DNA from: Nostoc sp. FACHB-280
GTDB taxonomy: Bacteria > Cyanobacteriota > Cyanobacteriia > Cyanobacteriales > Nostocaceae
Direction of reading: 5' to 3'
DNA: 49,841 nucleotides
Assembly (NCBI RefSeq): GCF_014697615.1
Contig: NZ_JACJSD010000050.1
Span: 1 to 49,841 of the forward strand
Position 1 is the first letter of the stretch. The number at the start of each line of letters is the position of its first letter. Shown here in pieces: positions 19,075-27,596 of the stretch. Both the position numbers and the translations under genes were made by a program. Below the pieces are notes generated by a model. The model was given only the letters and a program-made list of their open reading frames with translations. It made no database searches and had not been told where the DNA came from.

Positions 19075-19725
19075 TTACTTAATTTTCTGTTTAATAAAGG
19101 TGACTACCTGGGCTAACTGTTTTTTCAAACCATCTATTTCAGTTTGCATTTGGGCTATTTTCTCATTCAGTGCTTTAATTTCTGCTAAAGAAGCTGCTTC
19201 AACAGGAGATGTTGAGGTTAGTGGCGAGTTGTCAATACTGGCTGTAGCTACTGTTTCATGTTCTGCGATCGCACTTGTACTAGTTGTACCTGTACTAGTG
19301 CCATTTTTGGCTGCACCTACTCCTACTAAAGCTGGTTCAGAACGTGGCAACTTGGCTTTAGCCATTGCCGATTTAATCGCATCAATCAGTTGCTTTTTAT
19401 CAAATGGTTTACCCAGAAAATCAAAGTATTCAAATGGTTCGGGGATTTTTTCGGTAACTTCTTCCTTGCGACCAGACATGATCACTAAAGGAATTTTTCT
19501 TAGCTCCGGCTGGGCTTGAATTTGTTGAAAAACTTCCCAGCCACTCATTTTTGGCAGTAGGAAATCTAACATAATCAAGCTGAGTTTTTCTTGACGGATA
19601 AAATTAAGTCCTTCTACCCCGTCTTTTGCTTCCAATACCTCGAAGTTACCTGGAGGTAACATTTCTCGGACTTTTACCCTGACAACGGTAGTGTCATCGA
19701 TAACTAAAATTTTGTTACTGGCCAC
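19075..19725 (-). CDS. Response regulator with C-terminal coiled coil
   Basis: A 216-residue protein with a receiver domain (residues 5-122): acidic pocket Asp10/Asp11, phospho-acceptor Asp54 in LIMLDFLLPKMSG, and Lys106 in FLGKPFD. After a Ser/Thr/Ala-rich linker (about 125-178) the C-terminus (SLAEIKALNEKIAQMQTEI...) is a predicted coiled coil, with no DNA-binding or enzymatic output domain. It probably signals by protein contact. The start is GTG at 19725; no in-frame ATG fits. A hairpin terminator follows. The HstK-type kinase downstream is an obvious but unproven partner. Confidence 0.88.
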   Translation of the reverse strand: MASNKILVIDDTTVVRVKVREMLPPGNFEVLEAKDGVEGLNFIRQEKLSLIMLDFLLPKMSGWEVFQQIQAQPELRKIPLVIMSGRKEEVTEKIPEPFEYFDFLGKPFDKKQLIDAIKSAMAKAKLPRSEPALVGVGAAKNGTSTGTTSTSAIAEHETVATASIDNSPLTSTSPVEAASLAEIKALNEKIAQMQTEIDGLKKQLAQVVTFIKQKIK

Positions 19726-19867
19726 GACTGATTTCTCTAACAGAAAATTTAAGTTGCATTACGGCTATGCCGCTTGACCTTGAGAGTCATCCCACTATAT
19801 CTAAATTTGTTATGGATTGGGGGATAGTATATTTCGGTATAAATAGCTGGAGATTTATCTAGGATTT

Positions 19868-20791
19868 ATGACTTCGTTACAACCAGGGGAATTTAAGTCC
19901 GAAATTATGGCTATGCCTAGCTGGTTACGTCGCCCTATTGGCAAAGCCAGTGAAATTTCCACCGTACAAAGCATTATTAAACAGCGCCAAATTCACACAA
20001 TTTGCGAAGAGGGACGTTGCCCTAACCGGGGAGAGTGCTATGCCCAAAAAACGGCTACTTTTTTGCTGATGGGGCCAACCTGCACCCGTGCTTGTGCTTT
20101 TTGTCAAGTTGATAAAGGCCATGCACCGATGCCTCTTGATTTAGCAGAACCTCAGAAGATAGCAGAGGCAGTCCAACTTCTGGGATTAAATTATGTGGTG
20201 TTAACTTCTGTGGCGCGGGATGATTTGCCAGACCAAGGGGCGGGACATTTTGTCAAAACAATGGAGGCGGTGAGGCAGTTAAACCCTAGAACTCAAATTG
20301 AAGTACTCACACCAGATTTTTGGGGTGGTGCGGGTGTGGGTGAGGTCGGACAGCGCCAACGGATTGAATTGATTGTGAATGCCAAACCTGCTTGTTTTAA
20401 TCACAATATTGAAACGGTACAACGGCTAGCTGGCCGAGTGCGTCGGGGGGCAAAATACGATCGCTCCCTGCAAGTCTTGGCTATAGTGAAAGAAATTGAC
20501 CCGACTATTCCCACCAAGTCTGGTTTAATGCTGGGACATGGCGAAACTGTCGCAGAAGTTCTCGAAACAATGGCAGATTTAAGAACTATAGGCTGCGATC
20601 GCTTAACTATTGGTCAGTATATGCGTCCTTCCTTAGATCATCTGCCAGTACAAAAATACTGGACTCCAGAGGAATTTGATGAGCTTGGTAGTTTAGCATG
20701 GAAAATGGGCTTCACTCATGTCCGTTCTGGGCCGCTGGTTCGCAGTTCCTACCATGCAGGAGAAGATACAAGTGTGAAGCCTGAAGTCTGA
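19868..20791 (+). CDS. lipA: Lipoyl synthase
   Basis: A 307-residue radical SAM enzyme that inserts two sulfurs into octanoyl groups on lipoyl domains of 2-oxoacid dehydrogenases and the glycine cleavage system. Both iron-sulfur clusters are visible: the auxiliary cluster Cys46, Cys51, Cys57 ([12 protein letters not shown]), and the radical SAM cluster Cys72, Cys76, Cys79 (CTRACAFC). The C-terminal RSSYHAGE supplies the serine ligand of the auxiliary cluster. Length and start (ATG 19868) are normal. psaX lies 118 bases downstream on the same strand with its own ribosome binding site. Confidence 0.96.
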   Translation: MTSLQPGEFKSEIMAMPSWLRRPIGKASEISTVQSIIKQRQIHTICEEGRCPNRGECYAQKTATFLLMGPTCTRACAFCQVDKGHAPMPLDLAEPQKIAEAVQLLGLNYVVLTSVARDDLPDQGAGHFVKTMEAVRQLNPRTQIEVLTPDFWGGAGVGEVGQRQRIELIVNAKPACFNHNIETVQRLAGRVRRGAKYDRSLQVLAIVKEIDPTIPTKSGLMLGHGETVAEVLETMADLRTIGCDRLTIGQYMRPSLDHLPVQKYWTPEEFDELGSLAWKMGFTHVRSGPLVRSSYHAGEDTSVKPEV

Positions 20792-20909
20792 ATAAGCACT
20801 CATTACTCACCACCCCTCCCTCGCTAGACAAATATTTTTAACGAATCTTGGTAATTGGTGCAGCTATTTGGTATTTCTGAAAAAGTCATGACATTAAGGA
20901 GAACCTCTT

Positions 20910-21047
20910 ATGGCTACTCAAAACAAAAGTTCCGCAGTGGCAGACAGTGGAGCAAAGCCTCCCTATCCATTTCGTACAGGTTGGGCATTGCTGCTTTTAG
21001 CTGTTAACTTTTTGGTAGCAGCCTACTATTTCCACATCATTGAATAA
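20910..21047 (+). CDS. psaX: Photosystem I subunit PsaX
   Basis: A 45-residue protein, MATQNKSSAVADSGAKPPYP then FRTGWALLLLAVNFLVAAYY then FHIIE. It has a short stromal N-terminus and one membrane helix (about 24-43). The KPPYxFRTxWALLLLAVNFLVAAYYFHII pattern (quoted here as KPPYPFR and NFLVAAYYFHII) matches PsaX, a single-helix peripheral subunit present in thermophilic and heterocystous cyanobacteria. It binds a chlorophyll at the edge of photosystem I. An AAGGAG ribosome binding site lies at 20896-20901, nine bases before ATG 20910. The gene is convergent with the permease downstream. Confidence 0.9.
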   Translation: MATQNKSSAVADSGAKPPYPFRTGWALLLLAVNFLVAAYYFHIIE

Positions 21048-21068
21048 TTAGAAGTGGGCTGGTGCTGC

Positions 21069-21935
21069 TCAAATCGTGCCTTTGAATAAACCTTTGGGGC
21101 GAATGAGCAGCACCAAAATCATAATTAGCAGGGCAATACCTTGCTTGTACTGTGAACCCAACCAAATGGTACTCACTTCCTGAGCAATGCCAATGATAAA
21201 AGCTGCGGCGATCGCTCCGTAGGGATTCCCAATTCCGCCTAAAATTACTGAAGCAAACAAAGGCAAAATTAAAAACCATCCCATATTTGGACGCACAGCA
21301 GTAATTAAACCGTACATACTGCCCCCTAAAGAAGTGAGGATGCCGGCAATCAGCCAAGTCCAAAGGATAACTTGTTCAACATTGATACCGGAAACTCTGG
21401 CTAAATCTAAATCATCTGCTACGGCTCGCATCGCTTTACCAATTTTGGTGTTTTGCAGGAGGTAATGCAGCCCCACAATTGCTAACACAGCTAGACCTAA
21501 AACCAGAAGTTGATTTTGGGGGATTTTGACACCAAAAAATTCCCAAGCAGAAGTGACAGGAACATTGTAGTTTTGGTTTTTGCCACCCCAAACTAAGATG
21601 ATGCCATTACGTAAAAATAAAGCTAGACCAATAGAAATAATAATTAGCGTTGTGGAAGTAGCACGAATTAAGCGCATCTTTGACCACAACAACTTCTCCG
21701 CTAACAGCATAGCGGCAACGGTTCCAACCGCTGCCAAAATCATCGATAGCCAGATATTGACCCCAGCTGCATTTACCAACAGCGTCAAATAAGCTCCTAA
21801 AGTCAGAAAATCACCATGAGCAAAATTCGATAACCGTAAAATCCCGTAGGTAAGTGTCAGACCAACCGCAGCTAGAGCAATAATGCTCCCTAAAGCAATA
21901 CCATTAACAATTAGTTGTATAACTTGTACATCCAT
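21069..21935 (-). CDS. natD: Branched-chain/neutral amino acid ABC transporter permease (LivH/NatD type)
   Basis: A 288-residue inner-membrane permease with about eight hydrophobic segments. LivH-family marks: NGIALGSIIALAAVGLTLTYGI at the N-terminus (quoted as NGIALGSIIALAAVGLTL), RLSNFAHGDFLTLGAY, the EAA-like loop KAMRAVADDLDLARVSGI, and GGIGNPYGAIAAAF. No binding protein, second permease or ATPase is adjacent. In Anabaena the N-I neutral amino acid system is encoded by scattered genes including a lone natD, which this gene resembles in context. The family is certain; the natD name is an inference. Confidence 0.85.
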   Translation of the reverse strand: MDVQVIQLIVNGIALGSIIALAAVGLTLTYGILRLSNFAHGDFLTLGAYLTLLVNAAGVNIWLSMILAAVGTVAAMLLAEKLLWSKMRLIRATSTTLIIISIGLALFLRNGIILVWGGKNQNYNVPVTSAWEFFGVKIPQNQLLVLGLAVLAIVGLHYLLQNTKIGKAMRAVADDLDLARVSGINVEQVILWTWLIAGILTSLGGSMYGLITAVRPNMGWFLILPLFASVILGGIGNPYGAIAAAFIIGIAQEVSTIWLGSQYKQGIALLIMILVLLIRPKGLFKGTI

Positions 21936-22125
21936 GATTTTTAAGCAAATTAGTTACTCTCAAGAAATTAGACTTGGGTGATTTATTCAAAAACTATTGT
22001 TACGTCTGTTACCATAAACAGTAAAAATTAGAGTTTGTGAACAATCAAGATTTGTGAGCTAATATACATAGAATCTTGTTCGCAATTTTGCGCCAGGCTA
22101 AACTTGTTCAACGGTCTAGTTGACC

Positions 22126-23925
22126 ATGCAGCAGTATTCAAGCTTACCAGAACAAAACTCACAGGTAGATGCAACGCCAAGTCTTTTGGCAACAATTCAA
22201 CAACTCCGTGCCGAGTTGTGGTTAGAGTGCAGCTTGAACAAGTTGCAAAGTCGCCTGAATGATTACCTAGTTTCTGTTTCTGCGTCTACTGTACATGTAG
22301 AAGCAACAGCAGCAGAAATTTTTCAAACAGTGGTCGATGAACTCGATATTGCTTTGAATAATAGTAGAGTAGCGATCGCTCTGCCTCAACCACAAACAAC
22401 ATTGGCTCAAATTTGTTATGTTTCAAATTCTGCATCAGCCCTAGAAGTCACACCTCAAAAAGGCAAAAAACTACGGTTGAAATTAACGCAGATGGTGGAA
22501 GTTGCAGACTTGCAGAGCCTCGCTAGTCAACAACCACCAAGTGCTTGGCCTTTAACCAGTGATTCTGAGACGATTGGCTGGCTAATTATTGCTAAAGCAC
22601 CACAAGAAGTTCTGACAGCATCACAAATACAACTGAAATCAGAATTATTCACCAGAGTCACCCAACAGCTGACTAATGCTCTGGCACAGTTGAAACAAAT
22701 ACAATCTTGGCAGCAAATTTCACAAAATATTGGTAGTTCTAATCAAGAACTCGAAAGAACCAATCAACTCAAAAATCAGTTCCTCGCTAATACCAGCCAC
22801 GAAATTCGCACACCTCTGAGTTCGATTATCGGATTCACTCATTTACTGTTAGCTCAAGGTTACGAACCCAGCCGGGAACGTCATCAAGAATATTTAAATA
22901 TTATTCAGTCGAGTGGTAAACACTTGTTAGCACTGATTAACGATATTTTAGACCTCTCCAAAATAGAAGCTAATCAATTAGAAGTCCAACCAGAAGAAGT
23001 CAATGTGCCAGAACTATGTCGTAATGTTTTGGCATTAGTCAAAGAGAAAGCCGCTAACAAAGGCTTAAAACTGCGCTTAGAACTCGACTCCAGCGTAACA
23101 ACTTTAGTTGCTGACCCCTTACGCCTCAAGCAAATGCTGTTAAATTTGCTCTTCAATGCTGTGAAGTTTACTTGTAATGGTGAAGTGGGTTTAAAAGTAA
23201 TCTCACAAGCTGAATTTGTCAATTTTACAGTTTGGGATACAGGGATTGGAATTTCTCAATTAGACCAAGAGCAACTTTTTCAACCTTATTTTCAGATTGC
23301 TAACTCGGTAACTAACCGTGATGAGGGTACAGGCTTGGGTTTAGTTGTCACCAAGAAACTTGCGGAAATTCACGGGGGTTCCGTAGAAGTAGAATCAGAA
23401 CTGAATCAGGGTTCACGTTTTACGATTATTCTGCCTGTGAAACCAGTAACAGAAGTGCAGGAGTATCAGAAGGCTCAAATAGATACAACAGATATCACAG
23501 CCTTAGCTGCATCAAATGTCGTCCCTAGTTCTAACTTCCGAATTTTATTGGTAGAAGATGATTTACCCAATGGCCAGTTGATGCAAACTTATCTTGAGAG
23601 ATTGGGTTATCAGGTAACTTGGATTAAAAATGCTACAGCAATGTGGTCAACTTTGGCACAGCAAACACCAGGGTTAATTTTAATTGATATTCAGTTACCC
23701 GATGAAAACGGGCTACAAGTGGTAAAACAACTACGTCATCACTCAGAGTATCAAAGGATTCCAGTCATCGCTCAAACTGCAATGGCGATGAAAGGCGATC
23801 GCGAAACTTGTATCGCATCAGGAGTCAATGAATATATTTCTAAACCACTGGATTTGCCACTCTTAGAAGCTTTGGTAGCTAAGTATATACAACTACCACC
23901 AGCAACGGAAGCATCGCCCAGCTAA
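22126..23925 (+). CDS. Hybrid sensor histidine kinase with C-terminal receiver
   Basis: From ATG 22126 the product has 599 residues (a TTG at 22120 is in frame). The N-terminal region (about 15-190) looks like a divergent GAF-type sensor. The transmitter follows: phospho-acceptor His225 in NTSHEIRTPLSSIIGF, then an ATPase with LLNLLFNAVKFT (N box), VWDTGIGIS and EGTGLGLVVTKKLAEIHGG. A receiver domain begins near 477 (FRILLVEDD), with Asp521 in LILIDIQLPDENG and Lys573 in YISKPLD. No membrane segments, so it is soluble. Intramolecular phosphotransfer to the receiver is likely. No output gene is next to it; the signal is unknown. Confidence 0.92.
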   Translation: MQQYSSLPEQNSQVDATPSLLATIQQLRAELWLECSLNKLQSRLNDYLVSVSASTVHVEATAAEIFQTVVDELDIALNNSRVAIALPQPQTTLAQICYVSNSASALEVTPQKGKKLRLKLTQMVEVADLQSLASQQPPSAWPLTSDSETIGWLIIAKAPQEVLTASQIQLKSELFTRVTQQLTNALAQLKQIQSWQQISQNIGSSNQELERTNQLKNQFLANTSHEIRTPLSSIIGFTHLLLAQGYEPSRERHQEYLNIIQSSGKHLLALINDILDLSKIEANQLEVQPEEVNVPELCRNVLALVKEKAANKGLKLRLELDSSVTTLVADPLRLKQMLLNLLFNAVKFTCNGEVGLKVISQAEFVNFTVWDTGIGISQLDQEQLFQPYFQIANSVTNRDEGTGLGLVVTKKLAEIHGGSVEVESELNQGSRFTIILPVKPVTEVQEYQKAQIDTTDITALAASNVVPSSNFRILLVEDDLPNGQLMQTYLERLGYQVTWIKNATAMWSTLAQQTPGLILIDIQLPDENGLQVVKQLRHHSEYQRIPVIAQTAMAMKGDRETCIASGVNEYISKPLDLPLLEALVAKYIQLPPATEASPS

Positions 23926-23985
23926 AACACAGATTTCCTGTACACCTCTACAATGGAATTTGTGGGGAAATGTCAGGAATTCAAA

Positions 23986-24834
23986 ATGAAATTGTCGGAA
24001 AAATTAGAGCAACTCAAAGCCTTATTTGGCGAAATGGAACGCGCCTTAATTGCTTATTCTGGCGGTGTAGATAGCACTTTAGTAGCGAAGATTGCTTATG
24101 ATGTTTTAGGCGATCGCGCTTTGGCTGTAACAGCAGTTTCGCCTTCACTATTACCAGAAGAATTAGAAGACGCAAAAATTCAAGCCGCAACTATTGGGAT
24201 TACGCATCAAGTTGTGCAAACAAATGAGATGGAAAATCCTAACTACACATCAAATCCCGTCAATCGCTGCTATTTTTGCAAAAGCGAACTACACGACACT
24301 CTCAAACCATTAGCTGTGGAGTTAGGCTACCCCTACGTAGTGGATGGGGTAAACGCCGATGATTTACACGATTATCGCCCAGGAATCCAAGCCGCCAAAG
24401 AACGAGGGGCGCGATCGCCTTTAGCTGAAATTGGTGTATCTAAATTAGAAGTTCGTCAACTGTCTCAACAACTTGGTTTACCTTGGTGGGATAAACCAGC
24501 TCAACCTTGCTTAAGTTCCCGCTTTCCTTACGGTGAAGAAATTACCGTAGCTAAATTACAAAGAGTTGGTAGAGCCGAAATTTATCTGCGGAAACTCGGA
24601 TGGGATAATTTGCGTGTACGCTCTGAAGGTGATACCGCCCGCATTGAAATAGCCCCAGAAAAAATTAAAGATTTTGTCTTAGCTGTTGATTTATCTGCTG
24701 TAGTTGCTGCATTCCAAGAATTTGGCTTTATCTACGTCACCTTAGATTTAGAAGGTTATCGTAGTGGCAAATTAAATCAAGTCTTGAAGGTAAATTTAGA
24801 AGGCAGGAGGCAGGAGGTAGGAGGTAGGAGTTAA
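23986..24834 (+). CDS. larE: LarE-type ATP-dependent sacrificial sulfur transferase
   Basis: A PP-loop protein of the LarE family, which adenylates a substrate carboxylate and donates sulfur, classically to build the nickel-pincer cofactor of lactate racemase. From ATG 23986 (preceded by AGGA at 23975-23978) it has 282 residues; an upstream ATG at 23953 has no ribosome binding site. Motifs: SGGVDST (25-31), CYFC (Cys95/Cys98), and Cys175 in PAQPCLSSRFPYG, the position of the sacrificial cysteine. larB and larC are not nearby, so the acceptor may differ. The last ten or so residues (GRRQEVGGRS) are encoded by a GGCAGGA-type tandem repeat and are probably not ancestral. Confidence 0.88.
   Translation: MKLSEKLEQLKALFGEMERALIAYSGGVDSTLVAKIAYDVLGDRALAVTAVSPSLLPEELEDAKIQAATIGITHQVVQTNEMENPNYTSNPVNRCYFCKSELHDTLKPLAVELGYPYVVDGVNADDLHDYRPGIQAAKERGARSPLAEIGVSKLEVRQLSQQLGLPWWDKPAQPCLSSRFPYGEEITVAKLQRVGRAEIYLRKLGWDNLRVRSEGDTARIEIAPEKIKDFVLAVDLSAVVAAFQEFGFIYVTLDLEGYRSGKLNQVLKVNLEGRRQEVGGRS
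24802..24830. repeat. GGCAGGA/GGTAGGA heptamer array ending larE
   Basis: Four heptamer units (GGCAGGA twice, GGTAGGA twice) run to the larE stop codon at 24832. They are read as part of LarE. The complementary array TGCCTCC/TGCCTTC is at 25111-25147, at the end of the convergent gene. Confidence 0.75.
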
Positions 24835-24876
24835 AAGCCGGATTCCACGTCCTCAAAGCGTCCTAATCTAGGATGT

Positions 24877-25075
24877 AGCGGTTCTCGAATCAGTGAGGTA
24901 CAGGAAACAATAATTAACCGCAGATGAACGCAGCGAAAAGTTGAGCCAGTGCGTTGGGCGGGTTCTCCGACTCCCTCACTGGCGTTGTGTGGGCGGTTCT
25001 GCCGACTTGAGCCAACTTTTCAAGACAGATAAACGCGGATGAATTTGTATTCTACTCAAGTAAAAATCGCTACAA
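24877..25075. repeat. MITE-like repeat, second copy, with a nested GCCAGTG...CACTGGC element
   Basis: The left part (AGCGGTTCTCGAATCAGTGA, GGTACAGG, AATAATTAACCGCAGATG) matches the element at 5871-6013. The right end (TATTCTACTCAAG...CGCTACA) is an imperfect inversion of the left end. Inside is the 39-base element at 24945-24983 (GCCAGTGCGTTGGGCGGG...CTCACTGGC), followed by a partial second block GGGCGGTTCTGCCGACTTGA. The second block is flanked by AAAAGTTG on the left and CAACTTTT on the right, suggesting a further nested element. No gene in these 311 intergenic bases. Confidence 0.65.
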
Positions 25076-25110
25076 ATAAAATATGTATATAACTAATAAT
25101 ATTGAGTTTT

Positions 25111-25147
25111 TTCCTTCTGCCTCCTGCCTCCTGCCTTCTGCCTTCTC
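25111..25147. repeat. TGCCTCC/TGCCTTC heptamer array at the end of the DUF4864 gene
   Basis: Five units of TGCCTCC or TGCCTTC (preceded by TTCCTTC) end exactly at the stop codon of the minus-strand gene (TCA at 25146-25148). It is the inverse complement of the array at 24802-24830, so the two could pair and enclose the 280 bases between. Confidence 0.75.
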
Positions 25148-25508
25148 AGGTAATTTCCGCTTCTACTGATACTAAAATGCAACCGTTGATTTTCCAAGTA
25201 TCATCGCGTTGCTGTTCCATAAAATATAACGCCCTCAAAGGCATACCATGAGGACTCAACAATAATACAGGTTGAGTTATATTGTCTTGAATAATGGTAA
25301 CTTTTTCAAACATCACGGAACGAGGACGATACACCGCCGGGTAATTTAGCATTACCATCCGCAGAAAATTTTCTGGGCTTTGAAATTGCTCTTGAATTCC
25401 CGGACTTGCGAAAGTAAAAGCAGTTTGAGCATCATCTTGCTGAAAAGCTGCCAATTGACTTTCAATCACAGAACGGATGGCAATAGCATCAGTATCATGA
25501 ATTTCCAT
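25146..25508 (-). CDS. DUF4864 domain protein
   Basis: A 120-residue soluble protein matching the DUF4864 pattern: IRSVIESQLAAFQQDDAQTAFTFASPGIQ (read here as IESQLAAFQQDDAQTAFTFA), FLRMVMLNYPAVYRPRSV, and a C-terminal MEQQRDDTWKINGC. The fold is NTF2/SnoaL-like (alpha+beta cone); no enzymatic residues are evident and function is unknown. ATG 25508 lies 5 bases downstream of the SGNH hydrolase stop on the same strand, so they form a likely operon. Its stop codon coincides with the edge of a heptamer repeat array. Confidence 0.8.
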   Translation of the reverse strand: MEIHDTDAIAIRSVIESQLAAFQQDDAQTAFTFASPGIQEQFQSPENFLRMVMLNYPAVYRPRSVMFEKVTIIQDNITQPVLLLSPHGMPLRALYFMEQQRDDTWKINGCILVSVEAEIT

Positions 25509-25513
25509 AAATT

Positions 25514-26683
25514 TTAAAACTGCGATCGCAATTTTCCATGTTCACGCTGAGTTAACTTATACTCGACTTGTTCTAATGCCGAACGCCAAACATCATATCC
25601 CTCTTGGGATAGATGTAATCCATCCGTAGTTAACTCTACACGCAAATTACCTTCAAAATCGGTAAACCAATCATGAATGTTTAAATAATTAGCTCCCTCT
25701 TGTTGAGCAATTAGGGACAATTGAAAATTAATCCGCCGAATTCGGCTATTAGAAATTGTTGGTAAGCTTGCTGGCAAAATTGATTGCACAATTATCTCAG
25801 TTTTTGGGTGTTCCTGTCGCAAACGGCGGATAATTTGGCGGTAATTTTGCAAAATAACTTCATCTTTTAGCCCTCGGCGTAAATCATTAATTCCCGCCAT
25901 GATGTAAATGACTTCTGGCTTTGTAGAGGAAAATGCACTTAATCTTTTTAAAATTCCGCCAGAAGTATCACCCGATATACCTTGATTTAACCAAAGTTTG
26001 CCACTAGGTAGTTTTTGCGGGGGAAACCACAAACTTAAAGAATCCCCAACCATAATACTTAAATGATTGTTACCTTGACCTTTAGTCACAGCTTTGGCTT
26101 CTAAAGCTAATAAACTCTTCCAATCTTCGTAAGTTAATTGGCGCTGTTTATTAGACTCGGAAAAAGATGGCGAATCATCAGATATACGTGTATAAATTTG
26201 ACCAGTCTTTAAAGCCGCCAGTCTTTGGTAATAAAGTTGATATCCAGATGTTAGCGGTACATTTGATGATGACGAACTGCGATGAAATAGGGATTCGATT
26301 GGCGCTAACAATCCTGGCTCACTAATTGCTGGGGAAGATTCATCAAGATTTGAAACTTTTTTATCGTCAACTATTGACTGAGAATACTTTAACGATTGTG
26401 AGGAAATGTCAACACTAGGAATAGTTTTTTCACTCACTGTTGAGTGCGAGTTTTTGATATGTTGTAAAGCTTGATATCTAAATTCTGGTAAAGATGTGTC
26501 AAAGCTAGGAAGATTTTTCTCACCTATCATTAACAGCGAATTATGTTTTGCTGTTCCCAGGTAACTAGAATTTGCTGGCAATTTGTTTGACAGAGGCGAA
26601 AGCGTCGATACTGGTATTGCCAATCCTGTTAACAATCCTACTGCTAACAGATAATTGTGCTTCATCGCTTTGTATTTCCTCAT
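25514..26683 (-). CDS. SGNH/GDSL-family hydrolase with signal sequence
   Basis: A 389-residue protein. A Sec-like hydrophobic N-terminus (HNYLLAVGLLTGLAIPVSTL, residues 9-28) is followed by about 120 low-complexity polar residues. The SGNH esterase domain comes next: block I GDSLS at 213-217 (nucleophile Ser215), block II GISGDTSGG, block III GINDLRRG, block V DGLHLS near the C-terminus. Predicted exported esterase or acyl-hydrolase; the substrate is unknown. A second in-frame ATG at 26665 (MKHNYLL) gives a tidier signal peptide. It is followed at 5 bases by the DUF4864 gene. Confidence 0.85.
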   Translation of the reverse strand: MRKYKAMKHNYLLAVGLLTGLAIPVSTLSPLSNKLPANSSYLGTAKHNSLLMIGEKNLPSFDTSLPEFRYQALQHIKNSHSTVSEKTIPSVDISSQSLKYSQSIVDDKKVSNLDESSPAISEPGLLAPIESLFHRSSSSSNVPLTSGYQLYYQRLAALKTGQIYTRISDDSPSFSESNKQRQLTYEDWKSLLALEAKAVTKGQGNNHLSIMVGDSLSLWFPPQKLPSGKLWLNQGISGDTSGGILKRLSAFSSTKPEVIYIMAGINDLRRGLKDEVILQNYRQIIRRLRQEHPKTEIIVQSILPASLPTISNSRIRRINFQLSLIAQQEGANYLNIHDWFTDFEGNLRVELTTDGLHLSQEGYDVWRSALEQVEYKLTQREHGKLRSQF

Positions 26684-27341
26684 ACTTAGTACTTTCCCTT
26701 ATGACAGCATTTATTACCTGTGTTCAGGATGATTTTTTGGTGGCTAAGTTATTATTTTTATTTACACTCAGTAGTACTGTAAAGCAGTTTAACAAGATTA
26801 CATTTGGAATTCATCATCTCTTTAACGCAACTTTTTCTAAAAGTAGATGTTTCTACGTAGTTGGCATGGCTTTACCTGAGCGTTTCAGTGAATTGGCAAA
26901 TTAGTGATTTGCCGAGATTCGTGCTTTGCAGAAGCTTTATACTATGAGTTAAGCACTCAATATATTTACCGTAGTTAGCAGTAATCTTGCTTAGTATAGC
27001 AACAACTTGACGTAAATAAATATACGTAAGTTAATATTAATGCTTGATGGCAAGCTGATGTCCCTACTCCGATGTGGAGAGATGTAATCAATGAGGCTGT
27101 AATTGGTTTTGATCAGCGATCGCCAGCTATTTACTGAGTTAGAAATTTATCTCAACAGTAGGCAAGATTTACGGCAGTGAGCAAGATACAGCAAAAAGTA
27201 GCTAAAAATTAAGGTAAAACTTCTTTATAAATCAGCAGATTATGTTTAAATCAGTAATTATTCTTTTGGACTAAGTTAAATCGAATAACAGATATATAGA
27301 AGAACTTTAAGGGAAATGCTAAGATTTAGGCGGTGTCTTGA
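26684..27341. other. 658-base intergenic region
   Basis: It separates the SGNH hydrolase (minus) from a small plus-strand gene, so it should hold divergent promoters. A direct repeat ACGTAA occurs at about 27012-27030. TTGACG near 27008 followed about 18 bases on by TTAATA is a weak promoter-like pair. I see no gene, IS end or terminator. Confidence 0.4.
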
Positions 27342-27554
27342 ATGTTATATATTTGTTCTGTGGCTAGAGCTAGTACAGCGATCGGTGTTAGTCCGATTAT
27401 CAAGGAGATTGTGCAGAAACAGGCACATTCAACTCGTTTAACTCTCAAAGAAGTCATCCTCATGGGGATGTTAGCGATCGATAAGCTTGATGATCAAAAT
27501 CGTCAAGAATTGGCAGATCAGGTTCATAAAATGCAAGTAGATGGAGAGATTTAA
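27342..27554 (+). CDS. Small hypothetical protein
   Basis: A 70-residue ORF from ATG 27342. The C-terminal two thirds (SPIIKEIVQKQ..RLTLKEVILMGMLAIDKLDDQNRQELADQVHKMQ) are helical, amphipathic and charged, as expected of a real protein. The first 12 residues (MLYICSVARAST) look less natural, so the true start may be a later, non-ATG codon, or the gene may be a truncated remnant. The charged helix-rich layout recalls small antitoxin-like proteins, but no partner gene is adjacent. Function not recognised. Confidence 0.45.
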   Translation: MLYICSVARASTAIGVSPIIKEIVQKQAHSTRLTLKEVILMGMLAIDKLDDQNRQELADQVHKMQVDGEI

Positions 27555-27596
27555 GTAAAATTATTAAATTTTACTTTGAATCCTAAATAGATTTGG

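Noticed and set aside
22134-22147. NtcA-type site GTA-N8-TAC upstream of the hybrid kinase
   Set aside because: Perfect in form but lies inside the coding sequence just after the start codon, with no -10 box at the expected distance.
26572-26904. 110-codon plus-strand frame over the SGNH hydrolase start
   Set aside because: First third is antisense to the SGNH signal peptide, giving false hydrophobicity; no ribosome binding site and no homologue pattern.
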